Shown here one piece after another: positions 8,954 through 16,551 of a stretch of 64,000 nucleotides of DNA. Source of the DNA: JBALVT01 sp045110675 (GTDB lineage: Bacteria; Pseudomonadota; Gammaproteobacteria; Pseudomonadales; Halieaceae); assembly GCA_045110675.1 (NCBI GenBank), contig JBGCGJ010000019.1, positions 8,166 through 72,165 of the forward strand. Reading direction: 5' to 3'. A program made the position numbers and the translations under genes. Each line of letters begins with the position of its first letter. The stretch's first letter is position 1. A model generated the notes under the pieces. That model saw nothing but the letters and a program-made list of their open reading frames with translations, was not told the origin of the DNA and did no database searches.

Positions 8954-9418
8954 TCAGCCGGTCACAACCATCGACAACCAGTCGGCGACCAGGGCGGGTG
9001 TTTCTTCGCCCTCGATTTCAACGGAAACGGAATTGGTAATAAGAAAGCGATTGTCATCTTTTTGGTCGACGCTTTTTACTTCAACATGGGCGCGAACGCG
9101 CTTGCCGGATTTAACAGGTGCCAGAAAACGCACTTTATCAAAGCCATAATTCAGGCCCATCACCGTGTTTTCAGGCATTACGCCATTGCCTTCGAGCATT
9201 TTGGCGAGCAGTGATAGAGTAAGAAAACCGTGAGCGATGGTTCCACCGAAGGGAGTAGCAGCTGCTTTCTCAGCATCGACATGGATGAACTGATGATCTT
9301 CGGTGCAATCAGCGAAAGTGTTGATGCGATCTTGAGTCACTTCGATCCAGGCGCTGGGCTCATATTTGGTGCCCACTGCTGACGCCATTTCTTCCTTGGG
9401 TACAATTTTAACTGCCAT
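8954..9418 (-). CDS. MaoC family (R)-specific enoyl-CoA hydratase
   Basis: A 154-residue single hot-dog MaoC hydratase, which adds water to a 2-enoyl-CoA. The hydratase-2 motif is seen in FADCTEDHQFIHVD followed by PFGGTIAHGFLTLSLL, giving the Asp and His catalytic pair. The start is the ATG at 9418 with GAGGAAA upstream; the frame could run back to 9514, but that would add 32 unconserved residues and use a worse start. It is the first gene of the operon that runs to 4032. The promoter with the shared palindrome is about 160 bases upstream, leaving a rather long 5' leader. Confidence 0.93.
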   Translation of the reverse strand: MAVKIVPKEEMASAVGTKYEPSAWIEVTQDRINTFADCTEDHQFIHVDAEKAAATPFGGTIAHGFLTLSLLAKMLEGNGVMPENTVMGLNYGFDKVRFLAPVKSGKRVRAHVEVKSVDQKDDNRFLITNSVSVEIEGEETPALVADWLSMVVTG

Positions 9419-9583
9419 GCTCAATTTCCTCATACTATATGGGGGTGAAAAATCAATAAAGTGTAGTCGAAGCTGGGGACTTTGCCGATAACCCGGCCTA
9501 GTAATCGCTATCACCTTCCGACATTTCAGGGCCTGTGAATCGAGGCTTTTTTTGCCACAGACAGGACCTAAAAAACGGATTTG

Positions 9584-9612
9584 AACATACAGTATGTATT
9601 TTTTGCTTTCAA
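9584..9612 (-). promoter_or_regulatory. Promoter with palindromic operator, MaoC operon
   Basis: Read on the minus strand: -35 TTGAAA (9612-9607), a 17-base spacer, -10 TATGTT (9589-9584), so transcription should begin near 9577. The perfect palindrome ACATAC-A-GTATGT (9585-9597) covers most of the -10, a classic repressor position. The same palindrome, flanks and -35/-10 spacing occur upstream of the second catabolic operon (16444-16472). The palindrome also lies upstream of the divergent Rieske gene at 9691, so it could control both directions. Confidence 0.78.
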
Positions 9613-9690
9613 GTATTTTTTTATATTCCAGGGGCTGTCATTCTTGTAAGATATAAGCTTGTAGTACCGCCAGAACGAGGGAATCAAGCT

Positions 9691-10848
9691 ATGAATACAA
9701 TCGCTAATCCCGGCCCTATTACACTCGTTGAGAGACTGACGGCGCGAGCCGCGGGCGAGGCAGCCGGGCCGACGGCGACGACCCTGCGCGTACCCGTGGA
9801 GGTGTACACCGATCGAGCCCGCCTCGACCAAGAGCGCAGTGCCCTATTCCTCAAACGCCCGCTGATCATCGGCCACGAAACGCAGATCCCCGAACCCGGC
9901 GACGCCCTGGTCTTCGATTGGTTGGGATTACCTCTAATCACCATTCGGGACAAAAGTGGCGCTATCAATACTTTTAAGAACGTCTGCAGGCATCGCGGTA
10001 TGCGCCTGGTACAAGAGGAGGGCCAAACCTGTCTGCGTTCCATGGTCTGTCCCTACCACAATTGGACCTATGGGCTGGACGGTGAGCTGAGAAACATCCC
10101 GTTGAGTGAAGGCTTCTCTGATCTGGATAAATCGGATCTGGGTCTGGTCTGGGTTTCAACAGAACTGCGCCATGGGCTTATCTGGCTGCAAATCGACAGC
10201 AGCAACCCAATGAATCTCACAGAACACCTGGCCGGCTTAGGCCAAGACCTGGACACCTTCGGTATCGGCAACTCACACTATTTCGCCCACAGCATTAAGA
10301 AAATCAATTGCAACTGGAAGCTGATTCAGGATGCTTTTCTGGATGGCTATCATGTCATTCGATTGCACAAAAACACCGTCGGGCCGTTTTTCCCGGACGC
10401 TATATCAGAGTCCGACGAATTGGGCGATCACATTCGCTCCGCTGTCGCGAGAAATGAAATATTTGATGCCATTGCATTGCCGAAAGATCAGCTGAGTCTT
10501 CGGCATCACGCCACGTTCTCCTATACCGTGTTTCCCAATTCGGTAGTGATATGTCACCCGGATTACACCAGCGTTATAGGGTTGTTTCCGCAAAGCCCGG
10601 ACGAAACACTCTTTACCCACACCATGCTGACAGCCAAGCCGCCGACTTCGGAAAAGGAAAAGGCGCATTTCCAACGATCCTTTACCATGATTGATGAAGG
10701 TGTTTTCGAGGCTGAAGACATATACGTCTCAGAGGGCACGCAACGGGGGCTTCGATCAGGTGCCAATAGCCACCTGCTGTTTGGTGCCTTTGAAAAGACG
10801 GCTGTCGACTTTCATGACAAGATTAACCGTGCCATTAAAGGCGGCTAA
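9691..10848 (+). CDS. Rieske non-heme iron oxygenase, alpha subunit-like
   Basis: A 385-residue oxygenase. The Rieske [2Fe-2S] ligands are C99, H101, C120 and H123 (CRHRG and CPYHNW). The mononuclear iron site follows in DAFLDGYHVIRLH (H221, H226). Such enzymes hydroxylate aromatic or alicyclic rings, or demethylate, with O2 and electrons from a separate reductase; no reductase gene is in the window. The start is the ATG at 9691 with GAGGGAA upstream; the frame also extends to a GTG at 9535, but that region contains the shared operator and is not protein-like. It is divergent from the MaoC operon and convergent with the acyl-CoA dehydrogenase operon. It likely carries out an oxygenation of the substrate degraded by these genes. 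Confidence 0.93.
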   Translation: MNTIANPGPITLVERLTARAAGEAAGPTATTLRVPVEVYTDRARLDQERSALFLKRPLIIGHETQIPEPGDALVFDWLGLPLITIRDKSGAINTFKNVCRHRGMRLVQEEGQTCLRSMVCPYHNWTYGLDGELRNIPLSEGFSDLDKSDLGLVWVSTELRHGLIWLQIDSSNPMNLTEHLAGLGQDLDTFGIGNSHYFAHSIKKINCNWKLIQDAFLDGYHVIRLHKNTVGPFFPDAISESDELGDHIRSAVARNEIFDAIALPKDQLSLRHHATFSYTVFPNSVVICHPDYTSVIGLFPQSPDETLFTHTMLTAKPPTSEKEKAHFQRSFTMIDEGVFEAEDIYVSEGTQRGLRSGANSHLLFGAFEKTAVDFHDKINRAIKGG

Positions 10849-10861
10849 AAAAGACAGGCGC

Positions 10862-10892
10862 AAAAAAAAGCGGGACAGCAATACTGTCCCGC
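10862..10892 (-). terminator. Rho-independent terminator between convergent genes
   Basis: GCGGGACAG (10870-10878), a CAATA loop, and CTGTCCCGC (10884-10892) form a nine-pair perfect stem. On the minus strand eight T residues (10869-10862) follow it, so it ends the operon whose last gene stops at 10918. It may also stop the Rieske transcript from the other side, but the plus-strand tail is not T-rich. Confidence 0.9.
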
Positions 10893-10917
10893 CTCTTATA
10901 ACTTTGATTAAACCTGT

Positions 10918-12168
10918 TTAACCGTCGCGAAAAGTCGCATTGGTCGTACTGGCTTCACCGTATTGACGCAACTCATGCCGTCCAACAACCATACGGTGCA
11001 CAGCGTCTGGACCATCAGCCAGGCGCAGGGTTCGCTGATTCATGTACATTCCCGCAAGCGGGGTATCTTGAGAAATACCCAGCGCGCCGTACATTTGAAT
11101 CGCTTGATCAACAATACGAATCGATATGTTAGGAACCGCTGTCTTAATCATGGAGATCCAGATTCTGGCTTCCTTGGCATCAACATTGTCCATCATCCAT
11201 GCCGTCTTCAAGGTAAGCAAACGGGCTTGCTCAATATCCATGCGGGCGTCAGCAATGATATCGATGTTTCCGCCGAGCTTCGCCAGTGGCTTGCCGAAGG
11301 CGGTGCGAGACAAAGAGCGCTCGCAGAGCAATTTCAAAGCGGTTTCAGCAGCACCAATAGCACGCATACAGTGGTGAATTCGACCTGGTCCGAGGCGACC
11401 CTGTGAAATTTCAAAACCACGACCAGGCCCAAGAATGATGTTGTCCTTGGGCACCCGCACATTGGTGTAGCGCTGGTGCATGTGGCCGTGAGGTGCATCG
11501 TCCATGGAAAACACATTCATGGCACGCAGATTTTCGACTCCCGGTGTATCCATAGGTACGAGAATTTGCGACTGTTGCAAGTGCTTGGGCGCATCCGGGT
11601 CAGTTTTCACCATAACAATCATGATCTTGCAGCGGGGATCGCCGGCACCGGAAATATAGTGTTTCTCACCATTGATAACCCACTCGTCGCCTTCCAGCAC
11701 AGCCTGGGTGCGAACGTTGGTTGCGTCTGAAGAGGCAACATCGGGCTCGGTCATCGCGAAAGCAGAGCGAATCTCGCCATTCATCAAAGGCTCTAACCAC
11801 TCTTTTTTCTGAGCTTCGCTTCCGTACTTGTGCAGAACTTCCATATTGCCCGTATCGGGTGCAGCACAGTTAAACACTTCAGCAGCAAGGTGAGATTTAC
11901 CCATCTCTTCCGCCAGGTAGGCATACTCAACCGTAGTCAATCCAGAACCGCCGTCAGAATCGGTCAGGAAAAAATTCCATAATCCCTTGGCTTTTGCCTT
12001 CGCTTTCAATCCCTCTCTAATTTCAGTTTGTCTATCGGTGTAAGTCCAACGATCACCAACAGCAACCTCTGCATAATACTCATGGTCTACCGGGAGAACC
12101 TCCTCCTCGATAAATTGCTTCACTTCCGCCAACAGTGGTTTTACGTTTTCGCTAATCCCTAAATCCAT
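10918..12168 (-). CDS. Acyl-CoA dehydrogenase, ACAD10/11-like
   Basis: A 416-residue acyl-CoA dehydrogenase. AFAMTEPDVASSDATNV and WVINGEKHYISGAGDPRCK are family signatures, and the C-terminal LRLADGPDAVHRMVVGRHEL matches the ACAD10/11-type subgroup, where ADGPD replaces the usual I-x-EGT segment. Members of that group handle branched or 4-hydroxyacyl substrates. It is the last gene of the minus-strand operon that starts at 16327; a strong terminator follows 26 bases after its stop. The exact substrate cannot be read. Confidence 0.92.
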   Translation of the reverse strand: MDLGISENVKPLLAEVKQFIEEEVLPVDHEYYAEVAVGDRWTYTDRQTEIREGLKAKAKAKGLWNFFLTDSDGGSGLTTVEYAYLAEEMGKSHLAAEVFNCAAPDTGNMEVLHKYGSEAQKKEWLEPLMNGEIRSAFAMTEPDVASSDATNVRTQAVLEGDEWVINGEKHYISGAGDPRCKIMIVMVKTDPDAPKHLQQSQILVPMDTPGVENLRAMNVFSMDDAPHGHMHQRYTNVRVPKDNIILGPGRGFEISQGRLGPGRIHHCMRAIGAAETALKLLCERSLSRTAFGKPLAKLGGNIDIIADARMDIEQARLLTLKTAWMMDNVDAKEARIWISMIKTAVPNISIRIVDQAIQMYGALGISQDTPLAGMYMNQRTLRLADGPDAVHRMVVGRHELRQYGEASTTNATFRDG

Positions 12169-12198
12169 TCTTCCATTCCTCTTTCGGTTTACAATTTG

Positions 12199-13914
12199 TT
12201 AGCCGGCAGCTTTGGCAAGCTCCGCCGCATACTGTGCTTTAAGTTCTCGTTTAAAAATCTTTCCTGAGGCAATGCGCGGCAGCTTTTCATCTCTGAACCA
12301 GATATGTGCCGGTATTTTGAACGCCGCAAGATGCTCTTTTAGAAAATCCCGCAATAGCTGATCGCTCAGGGAACAACCTTCACGCAATACCACTGCGGCA
12401 CCCACGATTTCCCCCAGGCGCTCATCGGGAAGCCCAAAGACAGCAACCTCTTCGACATCGGAGTGCCCGTAAATGCCGGCCTCCACTTCGATACAACTGA
12501 TATTTTCGCCGCCACGAATAATAATTTCTTTGATCCGATCGACTATATAGAGAAATCCATCCTCATCGAGGTAAGCGACATCCCCTGTGTGAAACCAGCC
12601 ATCGACAAAAGCTTCGGCCGTGGCCTCGGGTTTATTCCAGTATCCCAAAACATTCGCAGGAGATTTGATACAAAGCTCTCCTCGTTCACCCGATGGCAAA
12701 CTCGCCCCATTTTCGTCAATCACTTTAAAATCAGTGACTGCGGGAACTGCTCGCCCCGTGCTGCCAGGATTGGAAAGGTAAAAAGCGCCGTTATTGATCG
12801 CGCCCAGGGCATTGGTTTCCGTCAGTCCGTAGCCGATGCCTGGTATGGATTTTTTAAAGGTTGAGGCGAGCTTGCCAACCTGATCTGGAGGTCTCGCCGC
12901 ACCACCTGAATAAATATCAACCAGGGAAGAGACGTCGCGTTCGGTGGTCATCGCCGCCGCTTGCAGTTCCGCCGACATTGTTGGCACACCGTTAAAGTAG
13001 GTCACCCGCTCCTGTTCAATAAGACGCAGCGCTTCTTCGGTATCCCACTTGTACATAATCACCAGTTTGCGGCCAACCACAAGCGACAACAAAAATGCCG
13101 AGTGACTGCCCGTGCAATGAAACAGCGGAATGGTCAGTAGGGCGGAAGCGGGATACTGGGGCGCGGTGCTCTTACCTGCGCTGTCAGCCAATACCTTCGC
13201 TGCCATTCCGCTGAGCATCCAACTGTATATGGCGCTTAAGATTCCGCGGTGGGAAGACAACGCACCTTTGGGATGCCCTGTGGATCCAGAGGTGTACATA
13301 ATGGTGGCGTGATCATCCGGTGCCAGATCCACCTCGGGCATACTCGCGCCCCGATACTGCTCCAGCAAACTGGCGAAGGGCGTATGATCGATGTCCAGAC
13401 CTTCACAATCATCTATCGAGATAATGTGAAGACCGTGTTTTTCTGCGATGGGTAACAGACTTTGAATTCGCGCACGATCTGCCACTACTACTTTTGCACC
13501 GCTGTCTTCGAAGCCGTAATCAAGTTCTTCAGTGGTCCACCAGGAGTTCATTGGCACGGCGACAGCACCGGCTGAAGTAGCGCCAATAAAAGCCATTAGC
13601 CACTGCGGGCTATTGCGAGCGAGAACCGCAACACGATCACCTTTTTTCACCGAGTAATTGCCTATCAATGCCGCGGCTATTTCAGCGCTGTGCTGATAAC
13701 CTTGAGCAAAGGTGTAGCGTTCGTCCTGGTAGATTGCAAAATCTTTCTCAGCATGGGCGAGCATTATTTTATAGTACTCGCCTAAGTGCCTGGGCATCTT
13801 CGCATAGTTGCGATAACTCACCCCCTCGACTTGAACCTCTTCCAGTTCAAAAGCGCCACCCGGCGCCGTCATCTCAGCAATCTTGTTTTCCAGTTGTATC
13901 AGCGCCGGGTTCAT
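12199..13914 (-). CDS. Acyl-CoA synthetase (class I adenylate-forming enzyme)
   Basis: A 571-residue AMP-binding ligase that activates a carboxylic acid with ATP and CoA. Motifs in order: P-loop TIMYTSGSTGHPKGALSSHRG, YGLTETNALGA, GWFHTGDVAYLDEDGF, the hinge DRIKEIIIRGGENIS, and the catalytic Lys in PRIASGKIFKREL. It lies between acyl-CoA dehydrogenase genes in the operon, so it probably loads the acid that the dehydrogenases then oxidise. It resembles FadD3-type synthetases used for ring-derived acids, but that is only an impression from context; fatty or aryl acids are also possible. Spacing to the downstream dehydrogenase is 30 bases. Confidence 0.93.
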   Translation of the reverse strand: MNPALIQLENKIAEMTAPGGAFELEEVQVEGVSYRNYAKMPRHLGEYYKIMLAHAEKDFAIYQDERYTFAQGYQHSAEIAAALIGNYSVKKGDRVAVLARNSPQWLMAFIGATSAGAVAVPMNSWWTTEELDYGFEDSGAKVVVADRARIQSLLPIAEKHGLHIISIDDCEGLDIDHTPFASLLEQYRGASMPEVDLAPDDHATIMYTSGSTGHPKGALSSHRGILSAIYSWMLSGMAAKVLADSAGKSTAPQYPASALLTIPLFHCTGSHSAFLLSLVVGRKLVIMYKWDTEEALRLIEQERVTYFNGVPTMSAELQAAAMTTERDVSSLVDIYSGGAARPPDQVGKLASTFKKSIPGIGYGLTETNALGAINNGAFYLSNPGSTGRAVPAVTDFKVIDENGASLPSGERGELCIKSPANVLGYWNKPEATAEAFVDGWFHTGDVAYLDEDGFLYIVDRIKEIIIRGGENISCIEVEAGIYGHSDVEEVAVFGLPDERLGEIVGAAVVLREGCSLSDQLLRDFLKEHLAAFKIPAHIWFRDEKLPRIASGKIFKRELKAQYAAELAKAAG

Positions 13915-13962
13915 TTTTGTAATGCTGTCTCCAATCTATTTAGTTCGTGATTAACCGCTTAA

Positions 13963-15102
13963 CTAGTAACCATTGAGCTGTGCAAAACGGTCCAGGTGAT
14001 AGTTATAGTCACCAAAACAATGCTGTGCCACGCGTGCTCGTTTTATAAAAAAGCCAATTTCGTGTTCATCGGTCATGCCAATACCACCGTGCATTTGAAC
14101 CGCTTCATTGGTCGCGCGCTGCGCAATTTCACTCAACTTGGCTTTGGCTGCACTGGCAATCTTGGGCAGTTGCTCGTCGTTATCGTCGATGGCGTGGAGT
14201 GCCTTCAATACAATCGAACGTCCCAGTTCCAGTTCGGCGAACAGTTCAGCGGCTCGGTGTTGCAGGCCCTGAAATGAGCCAATAACCTGACCAAATTGCT
14301 TGCGTTCTTTCAGGTAGGCTACTGTGCGCTCGAAAGCTTCACTAGACAAGCCCAAAAGCTCCGATGCCAGACCAATATTGGCAATATCCAAGGAACGACT
14401 GAGGCCGGCCCAGGCTTCACCGGGCTGACCAAGTAGCTGGTCGGAGGGTACGGTGACGTTTTCGAATGCTACTGCCCCGGAGCTTCGGGAGTCGACCAAC
14501 ATGCGGCGGTCGACGGCAATACCTGCGGTGTCAGACTTAACGAGGAATGCACTTAAACCCGATTGATCGCCGGCATTACCAGCCGTTCGAGCGACCACAA
14601 TAAAACTGTCCGCAGCGCCAGCATCCAACACCATCAGTTTGTGGCCGTTCAAAGTATAGTTATCGCCGTCTGCAGTGGCTGTCATGGCTGTCTGCTCAGG
14701 CGCGTGGTGCTGACCTTCCTGCAAAGCCAGGGAGACGATTGAGTCACCGGCCGCAATGGACGGCAATATGGCCTCTTTCTGAGCAGGGTTGCCCAATTCA
14801 AGAATCAGCGAAGCTGCGACCAAAACCGTCGACTCCAAAGGTGAAGAAGTGAGATTGCGCCCCACCTGTTCAAGTACCAGGCCAAGGCCGGTATAGCCGT
14901 AACCCAGCCCGCCGAATTCTTCAGGGATAGCAATTCCAGCCCAACCCATTTCAGCCATCTCTTTCCAAACGGCCTTATCAAAACCCAGTTCACTCTGAGC
15001 ATCGCGCAATTCACGCAAATGCGAGATGGTTGCATTTTGTGTCAGAAAACCCGCTGCCGATTCCTTGAGCATTGTCTGCTCTTCATTTAAAACCAATGCC
15101 AT
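13963..15102 (-). CDS. Acyl-CoA dehydrogenase subunit lacking the usual catalytic Glu
   Basis: A 379-residue acyl-CoA dehydrogenase fold: EEFGGLGYGYTGLGLVLEQ, a NGHKLMVLDAG segment, RKQFGQVIGSFQGLQHR (the FAD-binding Arg-Gln-Phe-Gly motif), and QMHGGIGMTDEHEIGFFIKRA. After that, where active members have I-x-EGT, this protein reads QHCFGDYNYHLDRFAQLNGY and stops, so no Glu is in place. This is the pattern of the non-catalytic partner in alpha2beta2 dehydrogenases known from steroid side-chain catabolism (the ChsE/FadE pairs). The next gene upstream in the operon, 40 bases away, is a dehydrogenase with the Glu, so a heteromer is likely. AGGAACTAAGAAA precedes the ATG. Confidence 0.9.
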   Translation of the reverse strand: MALVLNEEQTMLKESAAGFLTQNATISHLRELRDAQSELGFDKAVWKEMAEMGWAGIAIPEEFGGLGYGYTGLGLVLEQVGRNLTSSPLESTVLVAASLILELGNPAQKEAILPSIAAGDSIVSLALQEGQHHAPEQTAMTATADGDNYTLNGHKLMVLDAGAADSFIVVARTAGNAGDQSGLSAFLVKSDTAGIAVDRRMLVDSRSSGAVAFENVTVPSDQLLGQPGEAWAGLSRSLDIANIGLASELLGLSSEAFERTVAYLKERKQFGQVIGSFQGLQHRAAELFAELELGRSIVLKALHAIDDNDEQLPKIASAAKAKLSEIAQRATNEAVQMHGGIGMTDEHEIGFFIKRARVAQHCFGDYNYHLDRFAQLNGY

Positions 15103-15142
15103 TTTCTTAGTTCCTGTTCTTAATTTCTGTAGTGTTACGAAC

Positions 15143-16327
15143 TCAAGCGTCTGGAAGACCCAACACGCGTTTCGAAATAATGTTCAGCTGCACCTCAGTG
15201 GTGCCCCCTTCGATTGAATTGCCTTTGGAGCGCAACCAATCGCGGGACAACTTGCCGTCGCTATAAACCTCACCTTCCCAGCCCAGAGCACTTTCACCCC
15301 ATGAAGCCATGTTGAGTTCATTGCGACGCTTGTTCAGCTCCGTTCCGTAATACTTAAAAATAGAAGAGGCAGCTCCCAATCCCTTACCGGCCTTGGCTTC
15401 ATCACCTACCCTACTCATGGTCGCGCCGAAGGAAAAGGTGTCGAGATCGTACTGTGCAATGTTTTGACGAAGAACTGAGTTGGCCAATCGACCCGAAGCA
15501 TCAGTCCCTATGTTTTCGCAGGCCTGAACACCCAGGGACTTCGATGCGGCAGAACCAAACCCGGAGATCATTTCTCGTTCATGGGTCAGCAGGTACTTGG
15601 CAATCGTCCAGCCCTTGCCCTCTTCACCCATCAGGTTCTTCTTCAGCACTTTCACATCGTCGAAAAAAGTTTCGCAAAAGGGTGAGGAACCGCTGATTAA
15701 CTTAATCGGGCGAACCGTGACGCCTGGCGTTGCCATGTCGAACAATACGAAGCTAATGCCTTCGTGTTTGGTACCAGAATTGTCAGTGCGTACCAGACAG
15801 AAGATCCAGTCCGCCTTATCGGCGTAGGATGTCCAGATTTTCTGACCGTTAACGATGTAGTGATCGCCCTTATCTTCAGCTTTGGTCTGCAGGCTCGCCA
15901 AATCCGAACCAGCGCCGGGCTCAGAGTAGCCCTGACACCAGCGAATTTCACCACGCACAATTTTTGGGAGGTGTTCCTGTTTCTGTTCTTCCGTGCCAAA
16001 CTGCAGCAACGCTGGGCCGAGCATCGAGATACCAAAACTACTCAGTGCCACCCGAGCACTGATACGGCGCATTTCCTCAGCCAAGACTTTGCACTCTTCC
16101 TTATTGAGACCCCCACCACCATACTCTGCAGGCCAATGGGGAACGGTCCAACCTTTCGAGGCCATCCGATCACACCAGAGCTTTTGGTCGGGATGGTCCA
16201 TTTCGGGCTCTCGTCCACCAGCGTAAATACCTTCCAGTAAATCTTTAACGGGAACGCGCATGGATTGTGGACAGTTTTCGTCCAGCCAAGTCCGCGTTTC
16301 CTGACGGAATTGCTCTAAGTCACTCAC
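15143..16327 (-). CDS. Acyl-CoA dehydrogenase, catalytic partner
   Basis: A 394-residue acyl-CoA dehydrogenase. Signatures include WCQGYSEPGAGSDLASLQTK, YIVNGQKIWTSYADKADW, and a C-terminal GNSIEGGTTEVQLNIISKRVLG that holds the catalytic Glu. The start chosen is the GTG at 16327, six bases after AGAGGT; an ATG at 16384 in frame has no ribosome site and would add 19 unconserved residues. It is the first gene of the operon and would form a heterotetramer with the Glu-less protein encoded next. The promoter with the shared palindrome lies about 110 bases upstream. Confidence 0.92.
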   Translation of the reverse strand: MSDLEQFRQETRTWLDENCPQSMRVPVKDLLEGIYAGGREPEMDHPDQKLWCDRMASKGWTVPHWPAEYGGGGLNKEECKVLAEEMRRISARVALSSFGISMLGPALLQFGTEEQKQEHLPKIVRGEIRWCQGYSEPGAGSDLASLQTKAEDKGDHYIVNGQKIWTSYADKADWIFCLVRTDNSGTKHEGISFVLFDMATPGVTVRPIKLISGSSPFCETFFDDVKVLKKNLMGEEGKGWTIAKYLLTHEREMISGFGSAASKSLGVQACENIGTDASGRLANSVLRQNIAQYDLDTFSFGATMSRVGDEAKAGKGLGAASSIFKYYGTELNKRRNELNMASWGESALGWEGEVYSDGKLSRDWLRSKGNSIEGGTTEVQLNIISKRVLGLPDA

Positions 16328-16443
16328 GGGATTACCTCTTTTTGATGGTTCGACCAGGGCGATGGCTACCGCCGCATCGGTCATGGTTGTTAGAGTAGCT
16401 GGCTTTAAGAAAGAGCGCCTGACTACCTCAAAATCGGGATTTG

Positions 16444-16472
16444 AACATACAGTATGTTTTATCTACGTTCAA
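16444..16472 (-). promoter_or_regulatory. Promoter with palindromic operator, acyl-CoA dehydrogenase operon
   Basis: On the minus strand: -35 TTGAAC (16472-16467), 17-base spacer, -10 TATGTT (16449-16444), start expected near 16437. The palindrome ACATACAGTATGT at 16445-16457 overlaps the -10. It is identical to the element at 9585-9597, with the same flanking GATTTGA on one side and TTCAAGTAT 23 bases from the palindrome start on the other. Confidence 0.78.
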
Positions 16473-16505
16473 GTATCTTGGCTAGCAAAGACAAAATCAG
16501 CAGGC

Positions 16506-16532
16506 AAAAAAAAGCCCCGCGACCGCGAGGCT
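16506..16532 (-). terminator. Rho-independent terminator after TonB receptor
   Basis: On the minus strand: AGCCTCGC-GGTC-GCGGGGCT (one mismatch in the stem), followed by eight T residues (16513-16506). It lies 20 bases after the receptor stop and separates that gene from the promoter at 16444-16472. Confidence 0.88.
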
Positions 16533-16551
16533 TTCAGTTGGGTGGGAGAGA

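Noticed and set aside
9535..9690. N-terminal extension of the Rieske protein by 52 residues
   Set aside because: The extension covers the shared operator and is not conserved-looking; the ATG at 9691 has a good ribosome site.
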